From Akkermansia muciniphila (GTDB lineage: Bacteria; Verrucomicrobiota; Verrucomicrobiia; Limisphaerales; UBA11320), in NCBI GenBank assembly GCA_945861575.1, contig CAMAVD010000014.1:1-42054 (forward strand): DNA of 42,054 bases, given 5' to 3'. The notes beneath the pieces were generated by a model, which saw only the letters and a list, made by a program, of their open reading frames with translations, was not told the origin of the DNA and did no database searches. Made by a program: the position numbers and the translations under genes. Below, piece by piece: positions 6,792 through 15,933 of the stretch; positions within the stretch are counted from its first letter, which is position 1; every line of letters begins with the position of its first letter.

Positions 6792-9368
6792 CTAGTCTAC
6801 GAAGGAAAACTCATTGGCCGCAAGCAGGGCATGCGCCGCCTGCTGCCAGGCCGCTGACGGCTCGGTCGTGGCACGCACGAAACGTAGGACACGATCCAGC
6901 TCGCTCGTCTCGGGATCTCTCGAAAAGACTCGCCGATATAACTCCCGAACGCGGCGATTGTCGTCGTCGCCTGCGCTCTTGCTCACCCTCGCGGCCAGGG
7001 CAGTCGCACGGTCCTGGATGAACTCCGAGTTCAGAGCGAAAAGGGCTTGCTGGGGCACGGTGGTGTCCGGACGCCGGGCGGTGCAGGAGCTCGGATTCGC
7101 GGCGTCAAACGTGCTCGAAAGAGTGGAGACGATATCCCGGTTCACAAAGGCGTAGACGCTTCGACGCAGCACACCGGGTTGGGCCTGGCGATCGAAGGGC
7201 TTGCCTCCCAAGGTGAGATCGAGCTCTCCGGACGTCGCCAGCATGGAATCCAGCATGGCCTCCAGCTCGAGCCGCCGGGTCGGCATCCGCCAGAGTAGCT
7301 CGTTTTCCGGATCGGCGTTCCGCGATCGTTCGTCCTCCACGGCACGCTGCGCATAAACGGAGGAGAGCATGATACGACGGTGCAGCTGCTTAAGAGAGGC
7401 TCCGTCCTCCAAAAACACCGATGCAAGGTAGTCTAACAATTCGGGATGCGTCGGCAGGCGTCCGCGTGTGCCCCAGTCATCAGGGGTCCTAACCAGTCCC
7501 TGCCCAAAATGATGTTGCCACACCCAATTCACCAGCACGCGGCGGGTCAGGGGGTTGGCGGGAGAAACGACCGCGCGCGCCAAGCCCAAACGCCGGTGTC
7601 CCTCTGGAAATGGCTCAGCATTTGTGCGGCTCAAAATGGACAGAAAGCCAGGTGAAACCACCGCACCTCGGTTCAACGGATTTCCACGTTGCAGAACATG
7701 GAACGGCCCAGGCGTCTCCTGTTCCTGAAGCGCCATGGCTCGCGCGGGCGATCCTGGGGAATTCAGGTGCAACTCGTGGATGGCTCCCCGACGCCCCGAC
7801 AGAGCGTCATTCACGGAGCGATTCAGAAGACTCAGGGCCACGCTGTCAGAAACCGCCGTCGGGGTGTTGTTGGCGTAGAGATGACGCCGTAACTGACGGG
7901 TGACGGGGGTGTTGATTTCAAGTTGTCGCGGGTCTTCATCCGGAATGATCGCCGCCCCGGGGGCTGCTTCCGCAGAAGCGTTTTGGAGTCCTTTCAGCCA
8001 CGCCAGGTGCACGTTGGTGAACAGCGTCCCGTAGGCTTCCGCGACCTCGATCATGGACTTCGGCAGCTGTTGATTGAGGGCGTCGATAACCCGCGGATTC
8101 CACCGAGGAGCCTCCGCCGAGAGCTTGTGGAGTTCCTTGAACTTCGCAGGATCCCCATTTTCTTTCTCCAGGCTGCGGACCAGGTTCGTGCACGCCTCCG
8201 CAAATCCGGCAGCAGGCAGGCGGGACAAGCGTGCCCAGGGGCCGAAGACTGCGTCGGTCTCGGGCATCTTGCTGAGATAGTCCCGCCAACGATTGAGAAT
8301 CAACGGGCGGATATCGTCGGTTCGATACGAGAGGAACTCGGTGGAGATATCCTGCTCCGGCACTCCTTTGGCAAGCTCGCGCAGGTACAAACCCACCTGC
8401 ATGCGCAGCCGGCTGCGCATGACCTCGTTCTGCTCGCCGGCCATGTCGTCATGCCAACTCTGGAGGCGTGCGAGTTCACGCTGGTAGTCACGGTAAGCGT
8501 CTCCGTCTTCCGGATGTCCCAGGATGGGGAGGGTCCTGGGGACTTGGCTGGCCGCGAGGCTTGCGTAAAGGGAGTAGTAATCTTTGGTGGAGATGGCGTC
8601 GAATTTATGGTCATGGCATCGAGCGCAAGCAACGGTCAGCCCCATCAGCCCTCGCGATATGACATCGATCTGGTCGTCAATGACATCATGCCGATTTCGA
8701 TACTGCATTCCAACAGTCAGGAAACCCAAGCCTGCCAGCGCGGGATCGTTGTCCTTCAGGCCCAGCTGATCGGCTGCCAGCTGTTCGGTCACGAAGCGAT
8801 CGTAGGGCACGTCCGCATTAAAGGACCGGATGACATAGTCTCTATAGGTGTAAGAGAAGGGAAACCGGGTGAACCCAATCGCGCTGCCTCCCAAAGTGTC
8901 CGCGTATCGGGCGAGATCAAGCCAGTGGCGCCCCCAACGCTCACCGTAGCGCGGAGAACTCAACAGGCGGTCCAGGACCTTTTCCCGAGCGTCCGAGGAG
9001 GTATCATTGACGAAGGCCTGCACCTCGTCCCAGGTCGGCGGAAGCCCGGTGAGATCGAAGGTCGCGCGGCGGATCCACTGCCAGCGCGGAAGAGACGGAG
9101 CGAGGGACAAACCGCGTGCTTGAAGCGCTCCGACGATAAAGCGATCGATCTCGGTGTGCGCAGGTTGGACCTGAGACGGAAGGGACGGTTTTTTCACCGG
9201 CTCGAAAGACCAGTGCCTGCCCTTTGGGGCCACGGAAGCCCCACTTGCCACCGCAGGGACCAACCCCAGAAGGAAGCAGGCGGTCAGCACCCACGTCGCA
9301 AGGTCCGCTTCGGCGGCTCTGGCTACTTTGCTCAGGATTCGGGCAGCTGCGCTACGATTTAGGCTCAT
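6792..9368 (-). CDS. PSD1-type protein (DUF1549 + DUF1553), short form without PSCyt1
   Basis: This 858-residue protein has DUF1549 at roughly residues 65-270 (RRATFDLTGLPPTWDEV, SPRYGERWGRHWLDLARYADT, YRDYVIRSFNADVPYD) and DUF1553 at about 570-840 ([40 protein letters not shown]). A CxxCH site is present within DUF1549 (CARCH at 248-252, followed by DHKFDAIS), so covalent haem is possible. The start at 9368 was chosen over the upstream Met at 9512 because it leaves a short N-terminal region before the hydrophobic signal TWVLTACFLLGLVPAVASGA. Unlike the members at 9694 and 27692, it has no N-terminal PSCyt1 cytochrome domain and no recognisable jelly-roll insert between the two DUFs. The function of the family is unknown; its partner DUF1501 follows 9 bp downstream. 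Confidence 0.92.
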   Translation of the reverse strand: MSLNRSAAARILSKVARAAEADLATWVLTACFLLGLVPAVASGASVAPKGRHWSFEPVKKPSLPSQVQPAHTEIDRFIVGALQARGLSLAPSLPRWQWIRRATFDLTGLPPTWDEVQAFVNDTSSDAREKVLDRLLSSPRYGERWGRHWLDLARYADTLGGSAIGFTRFPFSYTYRDYVIRSFNADVPYDRFVTEQLAADQLGLKDNDPALAGLGFLTVGMQYRNRHDVIDDQIDVISRGLMGLTVACARCHDHKFDAISTKDYYSLYASLAASQVPRTLPILGHPEDGDAYRDYQRELARLQSWHDDMAGEQNEVMRSRLRMQVGLYLRELAKGVPEQDISTEFLSYRTDDIRPLILNRWRDYLSKMPETDAVFGPWARLSRLPAAGFAEACTNLVRSLEKENGDPAKFKELHKLSAEAPRWNPRVIDALNQQLPKSMIEVAEAYGTLFTNVHLAWLKGLQNASAEAAPGAAIIPDEDPRQLEINTPVTRQLRRHLYANNTPTAVSDSVALSLLNRSVNDALSGRRGAIHELHLNSPGSPARAMALQEQETPGPFHVLQRGNPLNRGAVVSPGFLSILSRTNAEPFPEGHRRLGLARAVVSPANPLTRRVLVNWVWQHHFGQGLVRTPDDWGTRGRLPTHPELLDYLASVFLEDGASLKQLHRRIMLSSVYAQRAVEDERSRNADPENELLWRMPTRRLELEAMLDSMLATSGELDLTLGGKPFDRQAQPGVLRRSVYAFVNRDIVSTLSSTFDAANPSSCTARRPDTTVPQQALFALNSEFIQDRATALAARVSKSAGDDDNRRVRELYRRVFSRDPETSELDRVLRFVRATTEPSAAWQQAAHALLAANEFSFVD

Positions 9369-9693
9369 GGAGTGCAACAGTGTGCTCTTCAGCCAAGTCA
9401 CCTTCCCTCGGCCATTCAGAGGCTGAATTTCTGAGAGACGAGTCGTCGAGACATTGGACTGAGTGTTGAGCACTATCCAGTAATTGCCCGTCCCCATCAA
9501 GTTCGGAAGCAACTGATTCTCGGCGGGACGCTAAGGGGTCCAGCCTCAATATCTCGCACGGCCACCGTAGAAGGTGGCAAGCCGACGTAGAACGTGGCAA
9601 GCCTTTGGGTTACACCCCCCGCACGGTGCCCCAGATCAGGCAGGCTGTCTTTGGGTGAATTCGACACGCGTGAGGATCGTCTCCACTAGCTCA
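9369..9693. other. Divergent intergenic region between two PSD1 genes
   Basis: These 325 bp separate the leftward PSD1 operon from the rightward one and must contain both promoters if the starts are right. I see no convincing -35/-10 pair. The only structured feature is the two-unit 20-bp repeat at 9561-9600. An open frame runs through the region in front of the plus-strand PSD1 gene, but it begins inside the repeat and does not look like protein. Confidence 0.5.
9561..9600 (+). repeat. Two tandem 20-bp hairpin units
   Basis: Units GCCACCGTAGAAGGTGGCAA (9561-9580) and GCCGACGTAGAACGTGGCAA (9581-9600) are variants of the units at 1214-1233 and 1490-1529. They are followed by GCCTTTGGGTTACACCCC, the same downstream module seen next to the other arrays. 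The preceding CTCGCACG resembles the TCTCGCG seen before the unit at 1214. No full hairpin element is attached here. Confidence 0.85.
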
Positions 9694-12600
9694 GTGAACC
9701 CTCACGCACCTCAACAGATCCTGGTGTTATGCCTAGCGCTTCCGATCGCATCCGCGAGCGCAGCGGGATCGATCTCCCCCCAGCAGGCTGAATTTTTCGA
9801 GCAACACATCCGCCCCTTTCTCGCGAACGACTGCTACGAGTGCCATGGCGCGAAGAAGGCGAAGGGTGGGCTTCGCGTGGATTTTCGCGACGGACTGCTC
9901 AAGGGGGGCGAGTCGGGCCCGGCCATCGTTCCCGGCAAGCCCATGGAAAGCTTGCTGATCCAGTCGATCCATCACACGCATCCCGATCTCAAGATGCCGA
10001 AGGATCGACCGAAACTCTCCCAGTCTGCCCTGTTCAACTTCATCAAGTGGGTGAACGACGGAGCGCCCGACCCACGCGACCATCCTCCTAGTGCGGAATC
10101 CGTGGGGAGCGCGGGTTGGGAGAGCGTGTTCAAAGCGCGCCGGGAGTGGTGGAGTTTTCAGCCCATCAAAAGGACAGCCCTGCCGACAGTGAAGGACACG
10201 GAAGGATGGGAACAGCCGGTCGATCGATTCATCAAGGCAAAGCTGGAGGCGGAAGGGTTCCGACCCGCTCCCCCCGCGCTCCCCCAAGCCTGGCTTCGAC
10301 GTGTCCATTTCGCGATCACTGGACTCCCCCCTACCGTTCAGGAACTCCAATCGTTCCTGAACGATTCCTCTCCGGATGCCCGTGCTAAAGTGGTCAATGA
10401 CCTGCTGAATTCCCCTCATTTCGGTGAACGTTGGGCTCGCCACTGGATGGATCTTATTCGTTTCGCGGAAACCTACGGCCACGAGCAGGACTACACGATA
10501 CCGCATGTCTGGCGGTATCGGGACTATCTGATACGTGCGTTCAACAGTGATGTTCCCTACCCCCAGTTCGTGAAGGAGCATCTCGCCGGCGATCTGCTGA
10601 AGAGCCCCCGACGACACCCTACGGCAGGATTCAATGAGTCCGTCATCGGCACGGGATGGTGGTATCTGCACCAGGCCACGCATGCTCCAGTGGACCCGCT
10701 CCAAGACGAGGCGGACCGCATCGACAATCAGATCGATGTCGTCTCAAAAACCTTCCTTGGGCTCACCGTGGCCTGCGCCCGCTGTCATGATCATAAGTTC
10801 GATGCAATCTCCACCCAGGACTACCACAGCCTCACCGCGTTTCTTCGCTCCTCCCGTCAGAACATCGCTTTTCTTGATCCCGATGGGACACTGGAACCTC
10901 GAGCGGAATCACTGCGTCAACGCCACAGCGAAGAAAGCCAGATCTTGGAGGCGAGCCTCAGAAAGCTCCGCCAAACAGGCGAGCCTAAGATTGTAGCCTA
11001 TCTTTCAGCCGCGCGTGAGATACTCCAGGTTCAGGCCGATTCCAATAAGGCTGGAACCAATGGACCAGCGGAGACCGCCTCCAAGGGTTCACTGAGCTCT
11101 CAGCAAACAAATACCCTCACAGGTCCAATAGAGGCGGTCGCCGCCCGGAAAGGGCTGAAAGCCTCGATTCTCGGAAGCTGGGTGAAGGAATTGAGCACTC
11201 CTGCGGCACAGAAATCGCCACACCCCCTGCAGCCCTGGTTGGCAGCCGTGGCCGTTGAACTTAAGAACCACTCAAACAACCCTGCCGCGACCGTGCCACA
11301 CCCTGTCACGCCGCTGGCTGCTGGCCGATCAAACGCGCCAGTCGAAGCCGTGGTGTATGCACCGTTTGAAGCGTCCGACTTCAAGGCATGGTTTCCGAGC
11401 GGCCAAGCCTTCACCCCCCAGGAACATTTCGGTGGCAACTGGCGGGTAGGGAGCAACGGGTTAGACTTTCTCCCCGCACGAGTCGCGCACAGCGGAAGAA
11501 TTGCCGGCGCGCTGCAGGGAGCCCTTCGGTCACCCACCTTCACCCTCACGCATCCCAACATCCACCTTCGCCTTGCCGGCGAAGCCGGGCGGGTTCGATT
11601 GATCATCTCTCGCTACGGCCTACGCGAGTTCAATCCGCTTCTCTTCGAGAAAACCCAAATCGACGTCAACACAGGTGGTGCGTTCACATGGCATTCCATC
11701 ACCTCGCAACTCCAGAGGCATGTCGGTCGACCCGCCTACTTTGAGCTCATCGATGCTGGGGACGGCTACCTTGCGCTGGATCGGATCCTCTTCTCCCAGA
11801 GCGACAAGCCGCCCTCGGAAGGTCCGACAATCGCGGTCGAGCCGACCGACTCGTCGCTGGAGCAGGCAAAACGCCTGGAAGCAACAGCTCACCAAGCCCT
11901 GGATTCCTGGATTCGCCGCTCGCCTGACGAAAACTCCCTGGCATCACTTTCCTGGCTGTCGCGAAGGCGGCTTCTCGACTGGAGCGAAGCCACCCCCGCG
12001 ATCTCAGGGGTGATCGAACGGATGAACAAGGCAGCCGAAGGCCTGCCCGCTCCCCTCCGGGTGCTAGCCATGACCGATGGGAGCGTGGAGAAAACGCATG
12101 TTTTCGTCCGAGGGGATCCTAAGCTTCTCGGCCCTGCGGTGAGTCGACGCTCCCTGGAAGCCGTGTCTGGATCCGAACCGATGCCCATCACGACAGGAAG
12201 CGGTCGACTCGAACTGGCCGAGGCCTTGCTGGCAGAGGGCAATCCATTTCTCTATCGGGTGATCGTCAATCGGGTTTGGGCTCATTTGTTCGGACGTGGG
12301 CTGGTGGCCACCGTCGACAACCTGGGATCGATGGGACGCACGCCCTCGCATCCTGAACTTTTGGATTACTTGGCCCTGACCTTCCGCGAGAACGGTGGAT
12401 CCATCAAACAGTTGATCCGAACACTCTGCTTGACCCGCACCTTTGAGATGTCCAGCTCACCCGCGGACGCCGTGGCTGAGGCCCGGGATCCGGACAATGC
12501 CCTGCTCCATCGGATGCGACTTCGACGCCTGGAGGGCGAAGCCATTCGTGACAATCTCCTGGCCGTCTCAGGCCAGCTGAATCGGACCCAGTTCGGCCCT

Positions 12601-13089
12601 TCGGTTCCAACCTATTTCACGCCCTTCATGGGGGCTCGCATGTGGGTTAGGAATGAGAATGGCCCCATGGACGGCAATGGTCGCCGCTCCCTCTATCAGG
12701 AAACGCGCCGAAACTTTCTATCCCCCTGGATGCTGAGCTTTGATCTGCCGCTTCCAGACACCACGGTGGGCCAAAGAAACAGCTCCAACGTCCCCGGCCA
12801 GGCGTTGGCCCTGATGAACGATCCGCTGGTAAAGAAGCAGGCTGAAGCCTGGGCCAAGGAGTCGACCGCAAACACCAGGCTCTCCGACCGTGAGCGAGTC
12901 GAGCTCCTGTTTCTCCAAGCCCTGGCACGCCCCGCGACGACGCTCGAACTCGAGAAGATGCTGGCCTTTCTACACACACAGGCAAACGCCAGAGAACTCT
13001 CCCCCGAAATTGCCCGACACGATCCGGCCTTGTGGGCCGACGCCTGCCATGTGGTTTTCATGATGAAGGAGTTTATCCATGTTCCTTAA
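9694..13089 (+). CDS. PSCyt1-DUF1549-DUF1553 (PSD1) exported cytochrome-like protein
   Basis: This protein has about 1131 residues. No ATG lies close to the signal sequence, so I take GTG 9694, giving QQILVLCLALPIASASAAGS as signal peptide; GTG 9670 is also possible, and the far ATG at 9574 falls inside repeat DNA. The PSCyt1 domain has CYECH at 47-51 followed by KGGLRVDFRDGLLKGGESGP. DUF1549 covers about 175-400, with [17 protein letters not shown] and a second CxxCH, CARCH at 361-365. A jelly-roll-like segment with an ALRSPTF motif occupies about 545-710. DUF1553 spans about 840-1130 ([32 protein letters not shown]). It is probably an envelope haem protein of unknown substrate. Its end overlaps the DUF1501 start by 11 nt. 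Confidence 0.92.
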   Translation: MNPHAPQQILVLCLALPIASASAAGSISPQQAEFFEQHIRPFLANDCYECHGAKKAKGGLRVDFRDGLLKGGESGPAIVPGKPMESLLIQSIHHTHPDLKMPKDRPKLSQSALFNFIKWVNDGAPDPRDHPPSAESVGSAGWESVFKARREWWSFQPIKRTALPTVKDTEGWEQPVDRFIKAKLEAEGFRPAPPALPQAWLRRVHFAITGLPPTVQELQSFLNDSSPDARAKVVNDLLNSPHFGERWARHWMDLIRFAETYGHEQDYTIPHVWRYRDYLIRAFNSDVPYPQFVKEHLAGDLLKSPRRHPTAGFNESVIGTGWWYLHQATHAPVDPLQDEADRIDNQIDVVSKTFLGLTVACARCHDHKFDAISTQDYHSLTAFLRSSRQNIAFLDPDGTLEPRAESLRQRHSEESQILEASLRKLRQTGEPKIVAYLSAAREILQVQADSNKAGTNGPAETASKGSLSSQQTNTLTGPIEAVAARKGLKASILGSWVKELSTPAAQKSPHPLQPWLAAVAVELKNHSNNPAATVPHPVTPLAAGRSNAPVEAVVYAPFEASDFKAWFPSGQAFTPQEHFGGNWRVGSNGLDFLPARVAHSGRIAGALQGALRSPTFTLTHPNIHLRLAGEAGRVRLIISRYGLREFNPLLFEKTQIDVNTGGAFTWHSITSQLQRHVGRPAYFELIDAGDGYLALDRILFSQSDKPPSEGPTIAVEPTDSSLEQAKRLEATAHQALDSWIRRSPDENSLASLSWLSRRRLLDWSEATPAISGVIERMNKAAEGLPAPLRVLAMTDGSVEKTHVFVRGDPKLLGPAVSRRSLEAVSGSEPMPITTGSGRLELAEALLAEGNPFLYRVIVNRVWAHLFGRGLVATVDNLGSMGRTPSHPELLDYLALTFRENGGSIKQLIRTLCLTRTFEMSSSPADAVAEARDPDNALLHRMRLRRLEGEAIRDNLLAVSGQLNRTQFGPSVPTYFTPFMGARMWVRNENGPMDGNGRRSLYQETRRNFLSPWMLSFDLPLPDTTVGQRNSSNVPGQALALMNDPLVKKQAEAWAKESTANTRLSDRERVELLFLQALARPATTLELEKMLAFLHTQANARELSPEIARHDPALWADACHVVFMMKEFIHVP
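13066..13071 (+). promoter_or_regulatory. Shine-Dalgarno AAGGAG inside the upstream coding sequence
   Basis: AAGGAG lies 7 nt before ATG 13079 and is formed by the Lys-Glu codons of the PSD1 C-terminal MKEFIHVP. It decides the DUF1501 start at 13079 rather than the later Met at 13112, which has no comparable site. Confidence 0.75.
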
Positions 13090-14509
13090 AGGGCCAGAAC
13101 GTTTTCGCTCCATGAACCGTCGCCAAGCGCTCCGCGACGGGGCGCTTGGTTTCGGAGCCATCGCCCTGACCTCGCTGCTCGCGGACAGAGCCTACGGCGC
13201 CGAGACTGCCTCAAAACGTCCTAGACCCCCTGGGTCTCATCGTCCATCGCGGGCCCGCAACATCATCTTTCTCTACATGGACGGCGGCGTCTCACAAGTG
13301 GATAGCTTCGACCCCAAGCCCCGGCTCAGGCAGGAAGATGGGAAACCCTTTAGAATGAAAATGGAGCCCACCCAGTTCGAAGAGAATGGCGCGGTGCTTG
13401 GCAATCTGTGGGACTTCAAAGCCTATGGACAGAACGGCCTTCCCGTCAGCGATCTCTTCCCCTTTGTCGGCAGCTGTGCAGACGACCTGTGCGTCATCCG
13501 GTCGATGTTCTCCAATTTCTCTGAGCACAATGCCGCCAACTATTTCCTGCACACCGGAAGCGGGATGGCCGGTCGGCCGAGCATGGGTGCCTGGACCACC
13601 TACGGGCTCGGTTCGGAGAATCAAGATCTTCCCGGATATGTGGTGCTGGATGGCGGACTGATTCCCTCGGGGGGTGTGGATTGCTTTGCGTCGGGATTTC
13701 TGCCCGCCAGCTATCAGGCCTCCTTGCTGCAGAACCAGATGCCCGCCCTTGCCAACGTGCAGCCGCTGGAGTCGAATACGCGCCTTCAACAAAACAAGCT
13801 AGCAACCCTGGGAGCGCTGGATGCTGGCACCGTGCAGGCACTCGGTCGGCATGACGCCTTGGAAACCGCCATCGCCAACTACGAACTCGCCTATCGCATG
13901 CAGATGGCCGTCCCTGAGGCAACGGACATCACGGGCGAGACCGCCGCAACCCAGCGGCTCTACGGCCTCGAATCCTCCTTTGTGCACACTCGAAATTACG
14001 GGCGCCAATGCCTGGTCGCACGTCGTCTGATTGAGAGAGGCGTTCGATTCATTGAATTGACCTGCCCCCGTGCTCACGCCGACGCCAGATGGGACGCCCA
14101 CGGAGATCTCAAAAACAACCACTCTCTCAACGCTCGGGCCATCGATCAGCCCATCGCGGCCCTTCTGAAGGATCTGAAAAGTCGCGGCCTTTTGGACGAA
14201 ACGCTGGTCGTCTGGTCGGGGGAGTTTGGGCGTACCCCGTTCGCCCAGGGCCGCGACGGACGCGACCACAATCCCTTCGGCTTCAGCCTCTGGCTCGCGG
14301 GCGGGGGCATCCGAGGCGGCATGTCCTACGGTGCCACCGATGACTACGGCTACAAAGCCGTCGAAAACAAGGTGTCCATCCACGATCTTCATGCCACCAT
14401 GCTCCATCTCCTAGGACTGGACCATGAGCGGCTTACGTTCCGTTTTGGCGGTCGCGACTATCGACTCACCGACGTCCATGGGAATGTGCTGAACGCTGTA
14501 ATCACTTAG
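13079..14509 (+). CDS. DUF1501 domain-containing protein
   Basis: This 476-residue DUF1501 protein has a twin-arginine-like export signal (MNRRQALRDGALGFGAIALT, residues 12-31). The start at 13079 is favoured by a perfect AAGGAG 7 nt upstream, although it adds 11 residues before that signal. Family motifs are [72 protein letters not shown] and the terminal [20 protein letters not shown] and YRLTDVHGN. The reading frame overlaps the end of the PSD1 gene by 11 nt, so translation is very likely coupled. The family has an alkaline phosphatase/sulfatase-like fold, but no activity is established. A Gfo/Idh/MocA gene follows closely. Confidence 0.93.
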   Translation: MFLKGPERFRSMNRRQALRDGALGFGAIALTSLLADRAYGAETASKRPRPPGSHRPSRARNIIFLYMDGGVSQVDSFDPKPRLRQEDGKPFRMKMEPTQFEENGAVLGNLWDFKAYGQNGLPVSDLFPFVGSCADDLCVIRSMFSNFSEHNAANYFLHTGSGMAGRPSMGAWTTYGLGSENQDLPGYVVLDGGLIPSGGVDCFASGFLPASYQASLLQNQMPALANVQPLESNTRLQQNKLATLGALDAGTVQALGRHDALETAIANYELAYRMQMAVPEATDITGETAATQRLYGLESSFVHTRNYGRQCLVARRLIERGVRFIELTCPRAHADARWDAHGDLKNNHSLNARAIDQPIAALLKDLKSRGLLDETLVVWSGEFGRTPFAQGRDGRDHNPFGFSLWLAGGGIRGGMSYGATDDYGYKAVENKVSIHDLHATMLHLLGLDHERLTFRFGGRDYRLTDVHGNVLNAVIT

Positions 14510-14531
14510 ATTGACTCAATAAATGCTAGCT

Positions 14532-15887
14532 ATGAAACCCCTCAATCGTCGCCAGTTCATCGCATCCTCTGGCAAGGCAACCGCTACGCTCGCCGTGGGC
14601 TCTGCCTTGGTCAGCGCTCCACGCATTGCACGTTCACAAAGCCCCGGCGACCGGATTGTCCTCGCGCTCATCGGTGCCGGCGGCCGTGCCGGCAGTCATG
14701 CGGCGGGCATGTCGCGCCTACCCGGCGTGGAATTCAAGTATGTCTGCGACATCTGGAAGGATCGCGGTGCCGGGATCATGAAGGATCTCACGGGCGTTCA
14801 AAAGCGCGCGCCACAGCGGATCTCTGACATGCGTGTGGCGTTCGATGACAAGGAAGTCAACGCGGTGGTCATCGCCACTCCGGAACACTGGCACGCACTC
14901 GCCACGGTCTGGGCCTGCCAGGCGGGCAAGGATGTCTACGTCGAAAAGAACCCATCGATCTCGATCTGGGAAGGCCGGAAGATGATCGAGGCGGCGCGCA
15001 AATACCAACGCATCGTGCAGGTCGGCTTTCAGAATCGCAGCGGCCCCTATGCGGCCTCCGCGCGCGACTATATCGCCAGCGGCAAGCTGGGCCGGATCGT
15101 TCACGTCAAAGTTTACAATATGCTGGACGGGTCCAAGTGGGAGCCCAAGCCGGACAGCGCGGTCCCGGCGGGACTCGACTGGGACGCGTGGCTCGGGCCC
15201 GCACCCGAGGTGCCCTACAATGCGGGACGCCACATGGACTGGCATCCCTGGTGGGATTATAAAGGCGGCACGCTCGCGGATGATGCCAGCCATCAACTGG
15301 ATCTCACCCGCATGGCACTGGGCGATCCGCCGCATCCGAAGTCCGTCCTCTGTATCGGCGGCAACTACGCTTACCAATCCCAGCGCGAGGTGCCCGAGTT
15401 TCAGTGCATCACCTATGATTACGGCGACTTCGCGATGACCTGCGAGAGCGGCAATGCGACCCAGTATATGCGGAAGTTTCCTGGCGAAGTTCGCTATGGA
15501 GACAAATGGCCGCACTGGCCAACCTCCGCCACGCGCGTGGAGATTTACGGCACCAAGGCCCTGATGTATCTGGGTCGCCACGGATGCGGATGGCAGGTCG
15601 TGGTCGAGGGCGGAAAAGTCATCGATCAGGACAAGGGCTATTTCCCGGACAAATGGCATCAGCCAAACTTCATCGACTGCCTGCGCACGCGAAAGCAGCC
15701 AAATGCTGACATCGAGCAGGCCCATCACAGCGCTTGCCTGGTGCATCTGGCGAACACGTCCTATCGCGTCGGGAAGAAGCAACTGATGTTCGACGGCGCC
15801 GCAGAGCGTTTCACCAATAGCGACGCTGCCAATGCGCTTCTCAAGCCAGCGTATCGGAAACACTATCGTATACCCAATGAGGTTTGA
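14532..15887 (+). CDS. Gfo/Idh/MocA family oxidoreductase, Tat-exported
   Basis: This 451-residue NAD(P)-dependent oxidoreductase acts on sugars or related polyols in most family members. The N-terminal twin-arginine signal MKPLNRRQFIASSGKATATL is followed by the Rossmann motif ALIGAGGRAGSH (GxGxxG). Next come VIATPEHWHALATVWACQ and VYVEKNPSISIWEGRKM, where the usual EKP motif reads EKNP. The second domain contains GLDWDAWLGPAP, DWHPWWDYKGGTLADDASHQ with the usual His, and a C-terminal HSACLVHLANTSYRVGKK. The start is uncertain between 14523 and 14532; neither has a clear Shine-Dalgarno, and the later one puts the Tat motif at the usual distance. It lies 22 bp after DUF1501 and 46 bp before the next PSD1 gene, so it belongs to the same transcript. 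The substrate is unknown. Confidence 0.9.
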   Translation: MKPLNRRQFIASSGKATATLAVGSALVSAPRIARSQSPGDRIVLALIGAGGRAGSHAAGMSRLPGVEFKYVCDIWKDRGAGIMKDLTGVQKRAPQRISDMRVAFDDKEVNAVVIATPEHWHALATVWACQAGKDVYVEKNPSISIWEGRKMIEAARKYQRIVQVGFQNRSGPYAASARDYIASGKLGRIVHVKVYNMLDGSKWEPKPDSAVPAGLDWDAWLGPAPEVPYNAGRHMDWHPWWDYKGGTLADDASHQLDLTRMALGDPPHPKSVLCIGGNYAYQSQREVPEFQCITYDYGDFAMTCESGNATQYMRKFPGEVRYGDKWPHWPTSATRVEIYGTKALMYLGRHGCGWQVVVEGGKVIDQDKGYFPDKWHQPNFIDCLRTRKQPNADIEQAHHSACLVHLANTSYRVGKKQLMFDGAAERFTNSDAANALLKPAYRKHYRIPNEV

Positions 15888-15933
15888 TCGGTGGTCGCAC
15901 GGCGAAAAGAGGAGTCATACCTCGGAATCACAA

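Noticed and set aside
7923-9362. Plus-strand open frame of 479 codons
   Set aside because: It is antisense to the PSD1 gene; high GC codon bias keeps the opposite strand open. No recognisable domain.
9574-9693. N-terminal extension of the PSCyt1-PSD1 protein from ATG 9574
   Set aside because: The ATG lies inside the 20-bp repeat and the encoded stretch before the signal peptide looks non-coding.
14718-15863. Minus-strand open frame of 381 codons
   Set aside because: It is antisense to the Gfo/Idh/MocA gene and its composition mirrors that gene.
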